Source of the DNA: an uncultured Litoreibacter sp.
GTDB lineage: Bacteria; Pseudomonadota; Alphaproteobacteria; Rhodobacterales; Rhodobacteraceae
NCBI GenBank assembly: GCA_947494435.1
Contig: CANLUY010000005.1
Span: 1-54,227 of the forward strand
Direction of reading: 5' to 3'
Length of the DNA stretch: 54,227 nt
Shown: positions 35,294-44,239 of the stretch, piece after piece
How the letters are laid out: every line of letters starts with the position of its first letter
How positions within the stretch are numbered: the first letter of the stretch is position 1
The notes under the pieces: model-generated
Database searches by the model: none
Told to the model about the DNA's origin: nothing
Seen by the model: only the letters and a program-made list of their open reading frames with translations
Program-made: the position numbers and the translations under genes

Positions 35294-35938
35294 TCACAAA
35301 ACCGGCCCCAGAAACCAGATAACCATCTGCGCAAACCCAAATGCCGGGGCGAAGGGAACGCCGGTGGCCGGTCCCTGAACAGGAAGGCACACGCTCGGCC
35401 GCATCGCCCATGTTTTGGCGACGATAAGTTGCGGGACAAGAACAAGGGCGCTCAGCAAGACGATATCAATCACCAGAACGGGGCCAAACCATGCAAGTGC
35501 CCCTGCGACCAACAACACGTCGCCCCCACCGAACCAATCGACTTCTTTGAACAAGAACTGCCCCGTTAGTCCGAGAGCAATGACGCTGAGTGCGGAGGTT
35601 GCGAACACGACCGTATCAAAGCCGCTGAAAGACGCATGCATCAGGCCTACCAAGATCATTGGAACGGAAATTAGATCGGGGATAGTGCGTGATTTCGCGT
35701 CTATGACGGCCAAGCAACTGAGGCCTGCGACGAAGATTACAGTGAACAAAGCAACGTCTGCCCGAACCGCTGCATCAACAGTGAATTGGCATAACAGCGC
35801 CGGAATGAGTGTCACATACAGAAACGCGCGAGGCGATAATGCGACGCCCTCGAAACGAGACGCGATGATTGCCCCAAGTGAGGCGGCGAGGCTGACATAG
35901 CACACGCAAAGCCAAGGCTGGATCAACACGCCTGACAT
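35294..35938 (-). CDS. tadV: Prepilin peptidase TadV/CpaA (A24 family)
   Basis: 214 residues, all membrane segments. Both catalytic aspartates of A24 peptidases are present: D80 in AVIDAKSRTIPD and D140 in FGGGDVLL. There is no N-methylating domain, which is usual for TadV/CpaA. It should cut the leaders of the TadE-like proteins of this operon (RRG followed by E at +5). ATG 35938 overlaps the stop of the caspase gene as TGATG; GTG 35941 is possible. Confidence 0.92.
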   Translation of the reverse strand: MSGVLIQPWLCVCYVSLAASLGAIIASRFEGVALSPRAFLYVTLIPALLCQFTVDAAVRADVALFTVIFVAGLSCLAVIDAKSRTIPDLISVPMILVGLMHASFSGFDTVVFATSALSVIALGLTGQFLFKEVDWFGGGDVLLVAGALAWFGPVLVIDIVLLSALVLVPQLIVAKTWAMRPSVCLPVQGPATGVPFAPAFGFAQMVIWFLGPVL

Positions 35939-37494
35939 CACCCCTCACGACTGGCGGATGTGTAGAAAGGGAAGACGGCAACAATGGGTTTTTTGCGTTG
36001 AACAGAAGCAAAGCCGCGAAATGCGTTCCACAGACCCGCTATGTCGTTTGACCCGTCAAATTGCCGGAGCATGCGCAACAAGTCAGGCGAGGCCTCTTGC
36101 GTCTCAATCGCGATAACATGATCAGCGCCAAACGGGGATTTGACCTGAACGGGTAAGTGCAATTGATCATGCGCAGCACTATCCAACGGATCACCATGCG
36201 CAGGGGACGGGTAAAGAAACGAAATTTCGCCATTTGAAGCGACGTTTAACAGGGCAACATGGCGGGAGGATCGACCATGCGTTTCGATCTTCACGATGTC
36301 ATCCGCGCTATATGTGCGATCCCCATCCGAAAACCGGACGTCTAATCCGCCAGCAAACCCTTCTAAAGCATCGACAAGTCGGTGCGTATCAATTGCGCCC
36401 TGCACTTTGTCGGCGTCATCCAGACCCACACGCAAAATCTCATCGCCAACCATTGAATGTAAGACGCCTGATTGCGTGGATAGTCGCATGCGGGCAGACG
36501 ATTTATCATCGACTTGCGTGATGCCCTCAAACGCCGCGTTTACTGGACCATCGGAATAGAATGTGAGCGCAGGCAGCGCGTCAAAGGGCGTCCCCGTGAC
36601 GTCAGAGATCGCTGCATCCACCCGGTCTATTTGGCGGTTGAAGGCAAAAAGCAACGCATCGCTTTGACCCGCTGGCGACACCTGCGGCCTTTGCGCGCCC
36701 TGACTGACTGCGCGCACTTTCCGGCGCACATAGGTTTCGATCTCACCTTTAGTGAGCTGATCATCCCCGTTCGCATCTGCGGCTTTGTCCCGCAAGCTCG
36801 CGGCAAAGGAATAGCTGAGCGCGCCCCTTGCTTGACCGTTGATCAGAAATTCCGGTGTCTTCTCTGAGTCATGCGCGGCCGCGAGAAACAGCGCAGCTTG
36901 CTCACGTGTTTGGCCCTCGGATTGGCGCGGTGGAGGTGGAGGCAAGGGATCATTCTTGATCCCATTCACGGCCACATAACGATACCCAAGCGACGGCGTC
37001 AGATCGCGTGACAGCGTACCTGAATGGCACGCATCGGCCACGAAAATGACCTGACCGGGTTGCGACAAAGCAAGAAGCTCCGCGATTTCGTCATCGCGGA
37101 TACGCTCCCCCGCAGACGTTCCGTAGGGGGAGAAACCAGCCAACAACAGGTTTTCATCGCGACCGTCTTGTTCGCTGCCTTTGATTGCCTCAGGCTCGTT
37201 TGAGCCATGGCCTGCATAGGTCACGATCAACTGATCTGCAGGCGTCATTAGCTCAGCCAACCTGCGCCATTCTGCCATGACCGCATCACGTGACGCGGCA
37301 TCGTTCAAAAGCGTCGTGACCTCTGCCCCGATGCCGCTTAACGCGTCCTCGATATCACGCGCATCATTAACTGCGCCGTGAAGATCAGTGATGAATTGAT
37401 ATTCATCAACCCCAATCACCAGACCGTAGATCTTGCCCGCAACAGCCGGAACCGGCGCCAGAGCAATCGCGGCACATATGCATGCAGAACGCAT
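35938..37494 (-). CDS. Secreted caspase-family peptidase with EF-hand-like loop and DUF4384-like tail
   Basis: 518 residues from ATG 37494, which opens a signal peptide (RSACICAAIALAPVPAVAG); the longer frame to 37596 lies inside the upstream gene. The caspase domain (about 21-265) has catalytic H96 in VTYAGHGSNEPEA and C156 in FVADACHSGTLSRD, both intact. A calcium-binding EF-hand-like loop sits at D240-E251 (DANGDDQLTKGE), which suggests Ca2+ control as in metacaspases (inference). The C-terminal part (about 300-518) resembles DUF4384 (VASNGEISFLYPS, VKSPFGADHVIAIET). It lies between the ompA-like gene (4-base gap) and the prepilin peptidase in the operon. Confidence 0.9.
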   Translation of the reverse strand: MRSACICAAIALAPVPAVAGKIYGLVIGVDEYQFITDLHGAVNDARDIEDALSGIGAEVTTLLNDAASRDAVMAEWRRLAELMTPADQLIVTYAGHGSNEPEAIKGSEQDGRDENLLLAGFSPYGTSAGERIRDDEIAELLALSQPGQVIFVADACHSGTLSRDLTPSLGYRYVAVNGIKNDPLPPPPPRQSEGQTREQAALFLAAAHDSEKTPEFLINGQARGALSYSFAASLRDKAADANGDDQLTKGEIETYVRRKVRAVSQGAQRPQVSPAGQSDALLFAFNRQIDRVDAAISDVTGTPFDALPALTFYSDGPVNAAFEGITQVDDKSSARMRLSTQSGVLHSMVGDEILRVGLDDADKVQGAIDTHRLVDALEGFAGGLDVRFSDGDRTYSADDIVKIETHGRSSRHVALLNVASNGEISFLYPSPAHGDPLDSAAHDQLHLPVQVKSPFGADHVIAIETQEASPDLLRMLRQFDGSNDIAGLWNAFRGFASVQRKKPIVAVFPFYTSASREG

Positions 37495-37498
37495 AGCC

Positions 37499-38389
37499 TT
37501 ACTGCAAGCTAAACGCCACGCGGCGTGCAATGCGGTGGTGTTCGTCAGAGCCAGCCACAACACCAGGTGGTGCGGGCGGAAGCTGGCTTTCGCCATATCC
37601 TTTCACCATTACATCACCGGAGAACCCCCGTTCTTTGAGGTAATCTGCCAAAGCCTCTGCACGGGCCAACGACAAGTTCATATTAAAATCTGAGCCGCCA
37701 ACTGGATCCGTGTGACCCCCTAAATTGACTGCATCGGCGCCTAATGCTGTGAGATGTTCGACCAGCGCATCGGCATAGGAACTGCCGGATTGGTCGAACT
37801 CGGTGGAGTTGTATTTAAATGTGATTGGAAGGTTCACTTCTTCTACCGTGAAGCCACGAATGGACGTTTTGAAGACGCCGCCGGGTGTGCCGCTGCGAGT
37901 CTTCGGCATCTCAACGGCCTCATCAGCTAAAGCTAAGGATGCGCTTGCCATTTGGTAGATATCTGCGATCTCACTGGTCTCTGCTGCGTGATTCGGGTCG
38001 CCTTCAGACAGCTCATTGATTGCAAGTTGCAGATGTCTTGCAGCATCAGCATAGTTCTTCAAAGACCAGTCCAACCGACCTAGTTCGGCGTAGCTGCGCC
38101 AGTGTTTCTCAAACTTCAAAGCCCGCATCAGTGAAGCACGTTTTGCCTCGGCATCTGGTGCCTCCATTGCGTTCAGAAAACTTTCTCGCGCAAGATAGTC
38201 CCCAACCCATTCGCGCAAGGCATCATCACAATCAGCCGAAACAACAATGACCTCGTGAAGCTGTGTGGCTTTTGCTGCATCACCCGCCTGCACAGCAGAG
38301 ATCACGGCATCATATTGCGGACACGCCTGAGCCGCCGTCGCGGTGAAAGAGGTTGCGGCCAAGACTATCAGATACGTTTTATAAGACAT
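37499..38389 (-). CDS. OmpA-family peptidoglycan-binding protein with TPR-like region
   Basis: 296 residues. A signal peptide (ends TATAAQA) is followed by a helical TPR-like region (about 25-160) and a C-terminal OmpA/MotB-type peptidoglycan-binding domain (about 185-296) with GGHTDPVGGSDFNMNLSLAR and AEALADYLKERG. No beta barrel is present, so it is periplasmic and may anchor the machine to the cell wall, possibly in place of an ordinary TadD/secretin anchor. AAGG 8 bases upstream supports the ATG. It lies 18 bases after the pseudocaspase gene. Confidence 0.9.
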   Translation of the reverse strand: MSYKTYLIVLAATSFTATAAQACPQYDAVISAVQAGDAAKATQLHEVIVVSADCDDALREWVGDYLARESFLNAMEAPDAEAKRASLMRALKFEKHWRSYAELGRLDWSLKNYADAARHLQLAINELSEGDPNHAAETSEIADIYQMASASLALADEAVEMPKTRSGTPGGVFKTSIRGFTVEEVNLPITFKYNSTEFDQSGSSYADALVEHLTALGADAVNLGGHTDPVGGSDFNMNLSLARAEALADYLKERGFSGDVMVKGYGESQLPPAPPGVVAGSDEHHRIARRVAFSLQ

Positions 38390-38407
38390 GGGAACGCCTT
38401 TCTCTGG

Positions 38408-39877
38408 TTAAGGTTGAATGTCGTAAGGAAGGTATGTCGCAGACCACTGGACGGGCGTACTGCCACTGTCATCGGCTTGAAGCTTCAACAAATCCTGCGC
38501 AATTTCGTAGAGATACTGACCAGCATTCGGCACCGGTCCACCCGTGATGTTTTCTGGAAGGATTGCCGCGAGTGTAGGCAGCTCATCTTCAATGAAAAGC
38601 GCCAGCAAGAACCCCTTGCCCGCAGGTTCACTCACGCGGATCTGCAAGGGGCGGCCATTGGCCCCTGGCCCGCTGGGAATAGTCAAACGCTCCCCCGCTT
38701 CCATCTCCGTCGCACCGGGTTTCGAAAGTGACGACGGGAAGACCTGCGCCAACTCCCCCTCAGGGTTCACGTCGAGCAAAACCAATGTCCCCGCGCGCTC
38801 TGTCTCCACCGTGAAGGTCACCGTGTCGCCGATATTCAAACCATCGCTATGCGACATGGCCAGCCGGATGTTTGCGGCATTGGACGGAGTGAACAGGTCG
38901 GTCACAAACCCTAACGTGTCCTTGTAGGACAGCGCTTTCGCCTGAGCGGTGGAGACCGGCAGTACCGAAGACTTGTCAGTCTCCAGATCTATCACCGGGT
39001 CCGATTTTGGGGTTTCCCTTAGAAACTCTGTCTCCACAGAACCCGCGAAGTTCGGGGTCAAATTACCCCCTGCCCCGCTACAATCCGGATCAACGCTGCA
39101 CCAGCTGTTCGACCTGTCCCGCAGAAAGCTCAAAAGCTCTGCATTGGTGACAACTCCGTTGCCATTCGCGTCAGCGGCACCTGTGCTGAGGCCTTCAATC
39201 AGAGCGGTCGTGAATACCCCTGCTCCGCCAACTTCCCAAGCGGTTTGACCGGGCGCTGCGGCGTTCCAGACCGAACGCGTTTCTTGTCCGGTCCCAAACG
39301 GCGCTTCCGCGTAGCTGGCAACACCCAAGTTGGTCTCTGCCAACCGTGTCGCGCGCGGCGATGCTGCGCTGGTGCCGGCGAAGGCCTTGGGCACATCAAA
39401 ACTGGCATCAATGATAACAGTGATATTGTGGTCGGGAATGACATCGAGGATCTCGCCAATCGCGTCACGCGGGATGCTCCCCAAGACGGACGGGGCGTCA
39501 TAGGCGAGCAGTACCTCTTTAAATCCATCTCCGTCCTGTGTGGTGGCATCCGGTAGTCGTGCCCCAAGGCCCGCAAAGTAAAACACGACGCGATCTTGTG
39601 GCGTCGTCTCGGAGATCAGTTTGTCGATCATCGCTGTCGTGATCGCATCCGAGCTGGCTTGCGCATCTGTCAGCAGCGTTATGTCATCAGCCTCAAAACC
39701 CTGATGGGCGATCAGAAAATCACGAAAAGCGCGCGCGTCTGATGCAGGACCACTTAGCTGGGCATCCAGTTTCAGACCGGGATAATCGCCTATACCGATC
39801 AAAACGGCGCGGTCCGCGGCGTGCGCATAGACGGGAAACAAAGCGGCGAGCGCGCAAACGCTGATGAGGGTTTTCAT
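38408..39877 (-). CDS. Pseudocaspase (caspase fold without catalytic His/Cys) with DUF4384-like domain
   Basis: 489 residues from ATG 39877 (GGAGG 6 bases upstream; the start overlaps the previous stop as ATGA). A signal peptide ends at YAHA. The caspase fold (about 21-250) is easy to align with the two intact paralogues, but the catalytic histidine is L104 (FAGLGARLPD instead of AGHG) and the catalytic cysteine is S159 (IIDASFDVPK instead of DACHSG). An EF-hand-like loop is kept (DANGNGVVTNAE, D236-E247). The C-terminal half is DUF4384-like (SHSDGLNIGDTVTFTVETE and VNPEGELAQVFPS). It is most likely a regulator or decoy for the active caspase encoded two genes downstream (inference). Confidence 0.88.
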   Translation of the reverse strand: MKTLISVCALAALFPVYAHAADRAVLIGIGDYPGLKLDAQLSGPASDARAFRDFLIAHQGFEADDITLLTDAQASSDAITTAMIDKLISETTPQDRVVFYFAGLGARLPDATTQDGDGFKEVLLAYDAPSVLGSIPRDAIGEILDVIPDHNITVIIDASFDVPKAFAGTSAASPRATRLAETNLGVASYAEAPFGTGQETRSVWNAAAPGQTAWEVGGAGVFTTALIEGLSTGAADANGNGVVTNAELLSFLRDRSNSWCSVDPDCSGAGGNLTPNFAGSVETEFLRETPKSDPVIDLETDKSSVLPVSTAQAKALSYKDTLGFVTDLFTPSNAANIRLAMSHSDGLNIGDTVTFTVETERAGTLVLLDVNPEGELAQVFPSSLSKPGATEMEAGERLTIPSGPGANGRPLQIRVSEPAGKGFLLALFIEDELPTLAAILPENITGGPVPNAGQYLYEIAQDLLKLQADDSGSTPVQWSATYLPYDIQP

Positions 39878-42459
39878 TTCCAAGCCTCCGCATCGCGGGC
39901 GCAGCGAAAGCCGAAATCAACACCGGGTGCATTTTGCGGCACCGACAGGCGTGCAGAGATGCGTAAATCAGCAGGGTTTGCCGTGTTCCACGATCCACCC
40001 TTCAAGACGGCACCGTCAGAGGCGATCACCCATTCGCGTGCATTGCCCGATAGTCCGACATGACCTTCAGGCCCTTCTGCTCCCGCCAATGCGACAGGTT
40101 GCGGCAAGCGCATTTGCGCAATGCCTGCCCCTCGCCACACGAGTTTGTCCGGTGACCACGCGCCTGACGGAAAAGCCTGCGTGCGACCTCCACGGGCAGC
40201 CGTTTCCCATTCAGCCTCTGAAGGCAATCGGGCATCGGCCCAAGCACAATATGCGGCAGCGTCTTTCATGGAGACACTTGTAACCGGCAGATCCGGATCA
40301 CTTGTGTATGTCGTATTTTTTCCGCCAGGCTGCGACCAAAGATAACCGCTTTCAATAAAGCGCGCTTCACCGCTTGATGTCAGCGCCACGACTTTTCCCG
40401 TGCGTTCCGCCTCGGTCTCATATCCCGTCGCGTCGACGAACTGCGCAAATTGCGCGGCACTGACTTCGATCAGATCAAGTGTGAACGGCTCTACTGTCGT
40501 ATCGCGGGCCGCCTCATCCTCTGGTCTTGTTTTGGGACAACGGCTTGTGTCAATCGGAGCTTCTTCGAGGCAAAGACGCACCGCCTCAGCCAATTGAGCG
40601 TGAGTATCGCCAAGGGTGACAGACCGCGCATCCCCATCACTTTTACTGGGCGCACTGATCGGAGTGAGCCCGCGCGCTTGGCCGAAAGCATCAGTTGCCG
40701 CATCATAAAGCTTAGCGGCATCGCCAAAACTGTCACCTGCAATAGCCCCATCGGCGCGGCGTTCCAGTCCAAGTCCCAAGACATATCCTGCACTGGATTT
40801 CTCTGATGCCGCCGCAGCTTTGGCTTCGCGTGCCGCGTCTTGTGCTGTTATCGCCGTTTTCCGCATGGCCTCTATCGCATCGCTATATGCCGCAGAACTT
40901 TGCTCAAAGCCTGCTACAGCATCTTCAAACCGATGTTCTGAGCGTTGCGTTTCGCCCGAGGCCTGAAACTCTTGAGCCGTGATATAAGCATCAAGCTGCA
41001 TAGCGCCGGCCAACTGCGCACGTTGCAATTGCAATGTCGCCTCCTCCTGCGCGGTCTTCGCTTTTGTCCTAATCTGGTCGACAAGATCCAAAGCCGCTAA
41101 GGCGGAGGCTTTGGACGCTGTTGCCTGTGCAACTACATCTTCCGTATCATTGGCATCCAGCGATGCGCGCGCCGTCGATAATGCTGCGGTGGCCACACCA
41201 AACGCTTCGCCGCTGTCAGTCGATGCAATCTCCGCCTTCGCAATCCGTGCTTCAGTGATGGCTTTGACCGCATCTTGAAGGGCCGCAGAGCTAGATTTGA
41301 TCTCGTCAACCAACGCCTGACTTCCAGCCAGATCTGCCTCCAGCGTTTCAATCTTTGAAATGGCCAGATCAACAAGGCCTCGCGCGTCTTGTGCTTGAAA
41401 GTGATAGTAAACAGCGCCCGCCGTGCTGATCAGGAAACCGCCGAACAAGGCGATCGCTGTGGTCTTTGAAATACCGGCCCCTTCCCGAGATGGCTTTGAC
41501 ACCGCAGCTGCCGCAATCGCTATGTCCGGCCGGGGCGCAGTGCCAATGCGCGGTGTGTCAGTTGCCGCCACACCAACGGACGGATTTTCAACGACAGAAC
41601 GAAATGCCTTCAACGCCGCGGCGGCTGAGCTATAGGCGGAGGCATTGGCAAGTCTTCCCGTCATTCGAGCCAGTAGCCGCGAAATCTGTTCACCGCTTGG
41701 ATGCCCTTCTGGGAATAATTCTTTCGCAGTTGGCACAGTAGTGTCTTCGCCCAATATCGCAGATGTGATCCGCGTCTCATCCTCTGCTTGCGCATTGCCT
41801 GTCAGAACTTTTTCGGCACCATACGGACCCAGCAAAATCCGATATCCCAACATTCCCGCCGCATGGATGTCATCCTCAAGTCGGGGTTGAGAACTGTTTA
41901 TGACGTGGCGCGACTGATAGGCTGGAGGTTGCGCCGTCATCTGCGTGCTGCGGGCACCACAGAAGGTAAAGTCACACAAGCGCAAAGCCCCGTCAGAATT
42001 CTCCCGGCGAATGGCTCTCGGACCGATATTGCCATGCAGAATTCCTGCCTCGTGCAACACAGCCAAGCCATCGAGGATTTCGTCAAAGATCTGCAATTTT
42101 GCTTCGATACCACGGGTATCGAACGCCTCATCGAACACGCTGACGGGGCAGCTCAACAGCGCCAAAGCTGGCGTTTTCTTAAAAGCCCGAGAGGTCAGTA
42201 AGCGCTCAGCAGATTGAATCCGATTGCTCGATAGTTTCTCGTATGTCTCGAATTCCTTGGCAATCGCGCCACGTGTCGCGTCATCGCTCCCGACCTCAAA
42301 ACTTGGCGTGTAAATATCAACCGGCGCGCCATTTTGTTTGCGAATGCCAGACAAGATGGCGCAATCGCCGATCCGTTCCCGCAAGGTGACCCCGTTGAAA
42401 TACTGACCCAGCGCCTCTTGCAGCCTGGCGTCGATCACGTTGTTGGCAATGTCACTCAT
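39874..42459 (-). CDS. Membrane-spanning pseudokinase fused to formylglycine-enzyme-like domain
   Basis: 861 residues. Cytoplasmic part (about 1-290): a Ser/Thr kinase fold in which the catalytic loop HRDLKxxN reads HGNIGPRAI (142-150) and DFG reads DFT (163-165), so catalysis is unlikely. One membrane helix follows (TTAIALFGGFLISTAGAVYY, about 333-352), then a long Ala/Glu-rich coiled coil (about 360-600) and a C-terminal SUMF1/FGE-like domain (about 655-861) with RLPSEAEWETAARGG, GLSGNAREWV and FGFRCAR. Such domains are often ligand-binding scaffolds rather than true formylglycine enzymes, and I see no clear catalytic cysteine pair. The architecture links periplasm to cytoplasm and resembles the kinase-FHA signalling seen in type VI secretion control. 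It lies next to the FHA gene. Confidence 0.87.
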   Translation of the reverse strand: MSDIANNVIDARLQEALGQYFNGVTLRERIGDCAILSGIRKQNGAPVDIYTPSFEVGSDDATRGAIAKEFETYEKLSSNRIQSAERLLTSRAFKKTPALALLSCPVSVFDEAFDTRGIEAKLQIFDEILDGLAVLHEAGILHGNIGPRAIRRENSDGALRLCDFTFCGARSTQMTAQPPAYQSRHVINSSQPRLEDDIHAAGMLGYRILLGPYGAEKVLTGNAQAEDETRITSAILGEDTTVPTAKELFPEGHPSGEQISRLLARMTGRLANASAYSSAAAALKAFRSVVENPSVGVAATDTPRIGTAPRPDIAIAAAAVSKPSREGAGISKTTAIALFGGFLISTAGAVYYHFQAQDARGLVDLAISKIETLEADLAGSQALVDEIKSSSAALQDAVKAITEARIAKAEIASTDSGEAFGVATAALSTARASLDANDTEDVVAQATASKASALAALDLVDQIRTKAKTAQEEATLQLQRAQLAGAMQLDAYITAQEFQASGETQRSEHRFEDAVAGFEQSSAAYSDAIEAMRKTAITAQDAAREAKAAAASEKSSAGYVLGLGLERRADGAIAGDSFGDAAKLYDAATDAFGQARGLTPISAPSKSDGDARSVTLGDTHAQLAEAVRLCLEEAPIDTSRCPKTRPEDEAARDTTVEPFTLDLIEVSAAQFAQFVDATGYETEAERTGKVVALTSSGEARFIESGYLWSQPGGKNTTYTSDPDLPVTSVSMKDAAAYCAWADARLPSEAEWETAARGGRTQAFPSGAWSPDKLVWRGAGIAQMRLPQPVALAGAEGPEGHVGLSGNAREWVIASDGAVLKGGSWNTANPADLRISARLSVPQNAPGVDFGFRCARDAEAWK

Positions 42460-42488
42460 TTGATGGTCCCGCGACTAAGTGTTCAAAC

Positions 42489-43319
42489 TCACCCGCCGTG
42501 CAATTCCAGGATTGCCAGATCAAAGCGAGCTGCGTTGAGAATAGGGCAATCCCCCAAGCCCACGGGCATTACGTTTTCTAAACGGCGTATGCTACTTGAG
42601 GCTTCTATGTATCTGTTTTCCTGAAACAAAAGATGTGTTTCAGCGATGACACCGCGGACCTCGGAAACCAGCGCATCAAATTCAGAAGACTGGATATCTT
42701 GTCCGTCCAAGATTGACCGAAACAGGTGATCCGGCGCATTTGGATCGCTGCCTGCCAAAGCCTGCGCCTCCACGCCCAAACCCGCTTCCACGCAGCGTTT
42801 GACATAAGGTTCAAGCGGCTCTGACCCTTCAAACCACTGCGTGGTCGCAAGCGCGCCATCCCCCTCAGCAGAGCCCCCAAACCCGGACGTCACGGCCATC
42901 ACGCCGACTAACATTAGCCCCATTAGCGGCAAGGCAACGGCAAGCGGCACTTGTGGCTTTTCACCCGCTTGCGTCTCGATCACCATGTCAGGCGGTGGGG
43001 TTGTTTTCAGGATATCAATCCGCGTTTCACCACCAAGATTGAACCACATGCCGGGGCGTACCGTGCCGGTACGCGGATTGCCTTTATCAACCGTCGTCAC
43101 CCCACGATCTGAGCTGAAATACTCCCAGCCCTTCCCACTTTCGTGGCGTTGCAGTGTCAAATGCTCTACCACGACATGGCGTGCCCCAAGAACGAGGTCA
43201 TCGCTCTGGCCCGCGCCGATTGTAATCCGGTCGCCCGTTAGCAAAACCTGCGCTTCAAGATCAAGGCCACCCGTGACCTCAGCGCGCAGCAATTTCGGGG
43301 CAAAAAGAGAGAGAGCCAT
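42489..43319 (-). CDS. FHA-domain membrane protein
   Basis: 276 residues. The N-terminal FHA-like domain (about 15-110) contains DRITIGAGQSDDLVLG and HVVVEHLTLQRHE; the phosphothreonine-binding residues are only partly conserved. One membrane helix (about 124-145, PLAVALPLMGLMLVGVMAV) separates it from a helical periplasmic part with two cysteines. FHA domains read phosphothreonine, yet the only kinase fold in the operon looks dead, so it may bind an unphosphorylated partner or a host kinase product. ATG 43319 overlaps the tadC stop as TGATG. Confidence 0.82.
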   Translation of the reverse strand: MALSLFAPKLLRAEVTGGLDLEAQVLLTGDRITIGAGQSDDLVLGARHVVVEHLTLQRHESGKGWEYFSSDRGVTTVDKGNPRTGTVRPGMWFNLGGETRIDILKTTPPPDMVIETQAGEKPQVPLAVALPLMGLMLVGVMAVTSGFGGSAEGDGALATTQWFEGSEPLEPYVKRCVEAGLGVEAQALAGSDPNAPDHLFRSILDGQDIQSSEFDALVSEVRGVIAETHLLFQENRYIEASSSIRRLENVMPVGLGDCPILNAARFDLAILELHGG

Positions 43320-44239
43320 CAGAAGAACCCTTGCGCACGAATGGAAATGATTGTGGGTGTCAACGCGGCAAGAATGATTGCCATCATCATCAAGAAGACC
43401 GGCAAAACAATATTGGTTTTCAGCCGCTCCGCTGTCCGCGTCGCCATCTCTTCGCGCAGATACCGCAGTTCTTCAGCTTGGTCCGAGTAAAACTGTTCCG
43501 CCTCACCGCTTGTCTTCTCGCCTTGTGCGAGGTTCTTCAGGATTGTCTTGACCGAGAGTGGCTTCACCCGCTCGATCATCCTGTGCAGCGCCTCATCAAA
43601 GCTGGTGCTGTCAGCATCTTTGGCCGTGATCGCAATCTCTTTCGACAAGGGCGTGCCGGGCGAAGCCTCAACATATTTGCTCAGCGCTTTGCGCGGCGTG
43701 CCGCCTGCTTGGACGACCAGAACGGCGAGGTCGAGGAAGAAAGGAAATTCCCGTTCAAGCTCGTCCGAATTGCGTTGGGCCAAGCCGCGAATATCGAAGA
43801 TCAGATACATCGCAACGCCAGCCGCGCTAAACACCATCCATCGCAGGCCTTTCATGACAGCCTCGCCCAGAGGGGTCGCATCCAACAAACTGTTGAGCGC
43901 AAAGAACCCGCCGATAACCGCCCCGATCAAAACGCCCAGAACGATCGCAGCGGCAAGATATTTCACACCGCTCACACCGCCATAGGGACGCCCAGCGAAC
44001 GTCAGTTGCTGATCCAGATCGGTCGTCATCGTCTCGAAAGGTTGCGCCAAGCTCTGGAAGGTTGTCCCAAGTGCACGGATCACGCGGGCCGTCTGCTCCC
44101 GCGTTTCCGCCTCTGCCTCAAGATCCGCGGTGAACCTGTCAGAGGTAGATGTCATCCAATTCGCAACGATTGCGCCAAGGCTGAACACGCCAATTAAAAT
44201 GCACGCGGCGATGACTAAAGGAAGGAAAGCAATGCTCAT
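43319..44239 (-). CDS. tadC: Tad inner-membrane protein TadC (T2SS F family)
   Basis: 306 residues. Membrane segments near the N-terminus, about 95-160 and at the C-terminus flank a cytoplasmic T2SF domain (FPFFLDLAVLVVQAGGTPRKAL, about 165-280, with LAQGEKTSGEAEQFY). With TadB it should form the platform on which the CpaF-type ATPase acts. The start overlaps the tadB stop (ATGA). Confidence 0.92.
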   Translation of the reverse strand: MSIAFLPLVIAACILIGVFSLGAIVANWMTSTSDRFTADLEAEAETREQTARVIRALGTTFQSLAQPFETMTTDLDQQLTFAGRPYGGVSGVKYLAAAIVLGVLIGAVIGGFFALNSLLDATPLGEAVMKGLRWMVFSAAGVAMYLIFDIRGLAQRNSDELEREFPFFLDLAVLVVQAGGTPRKALSKYVEASPGTPLSKEIAITAKDADSTSFDEALHRMIERVKPLSVKTILKNLAQGEKTSGEAEQFYSDQAEELRYLREEMATRTAERLKTNIVLPVFLMMMAIILAALTPTIISIRAQGFF

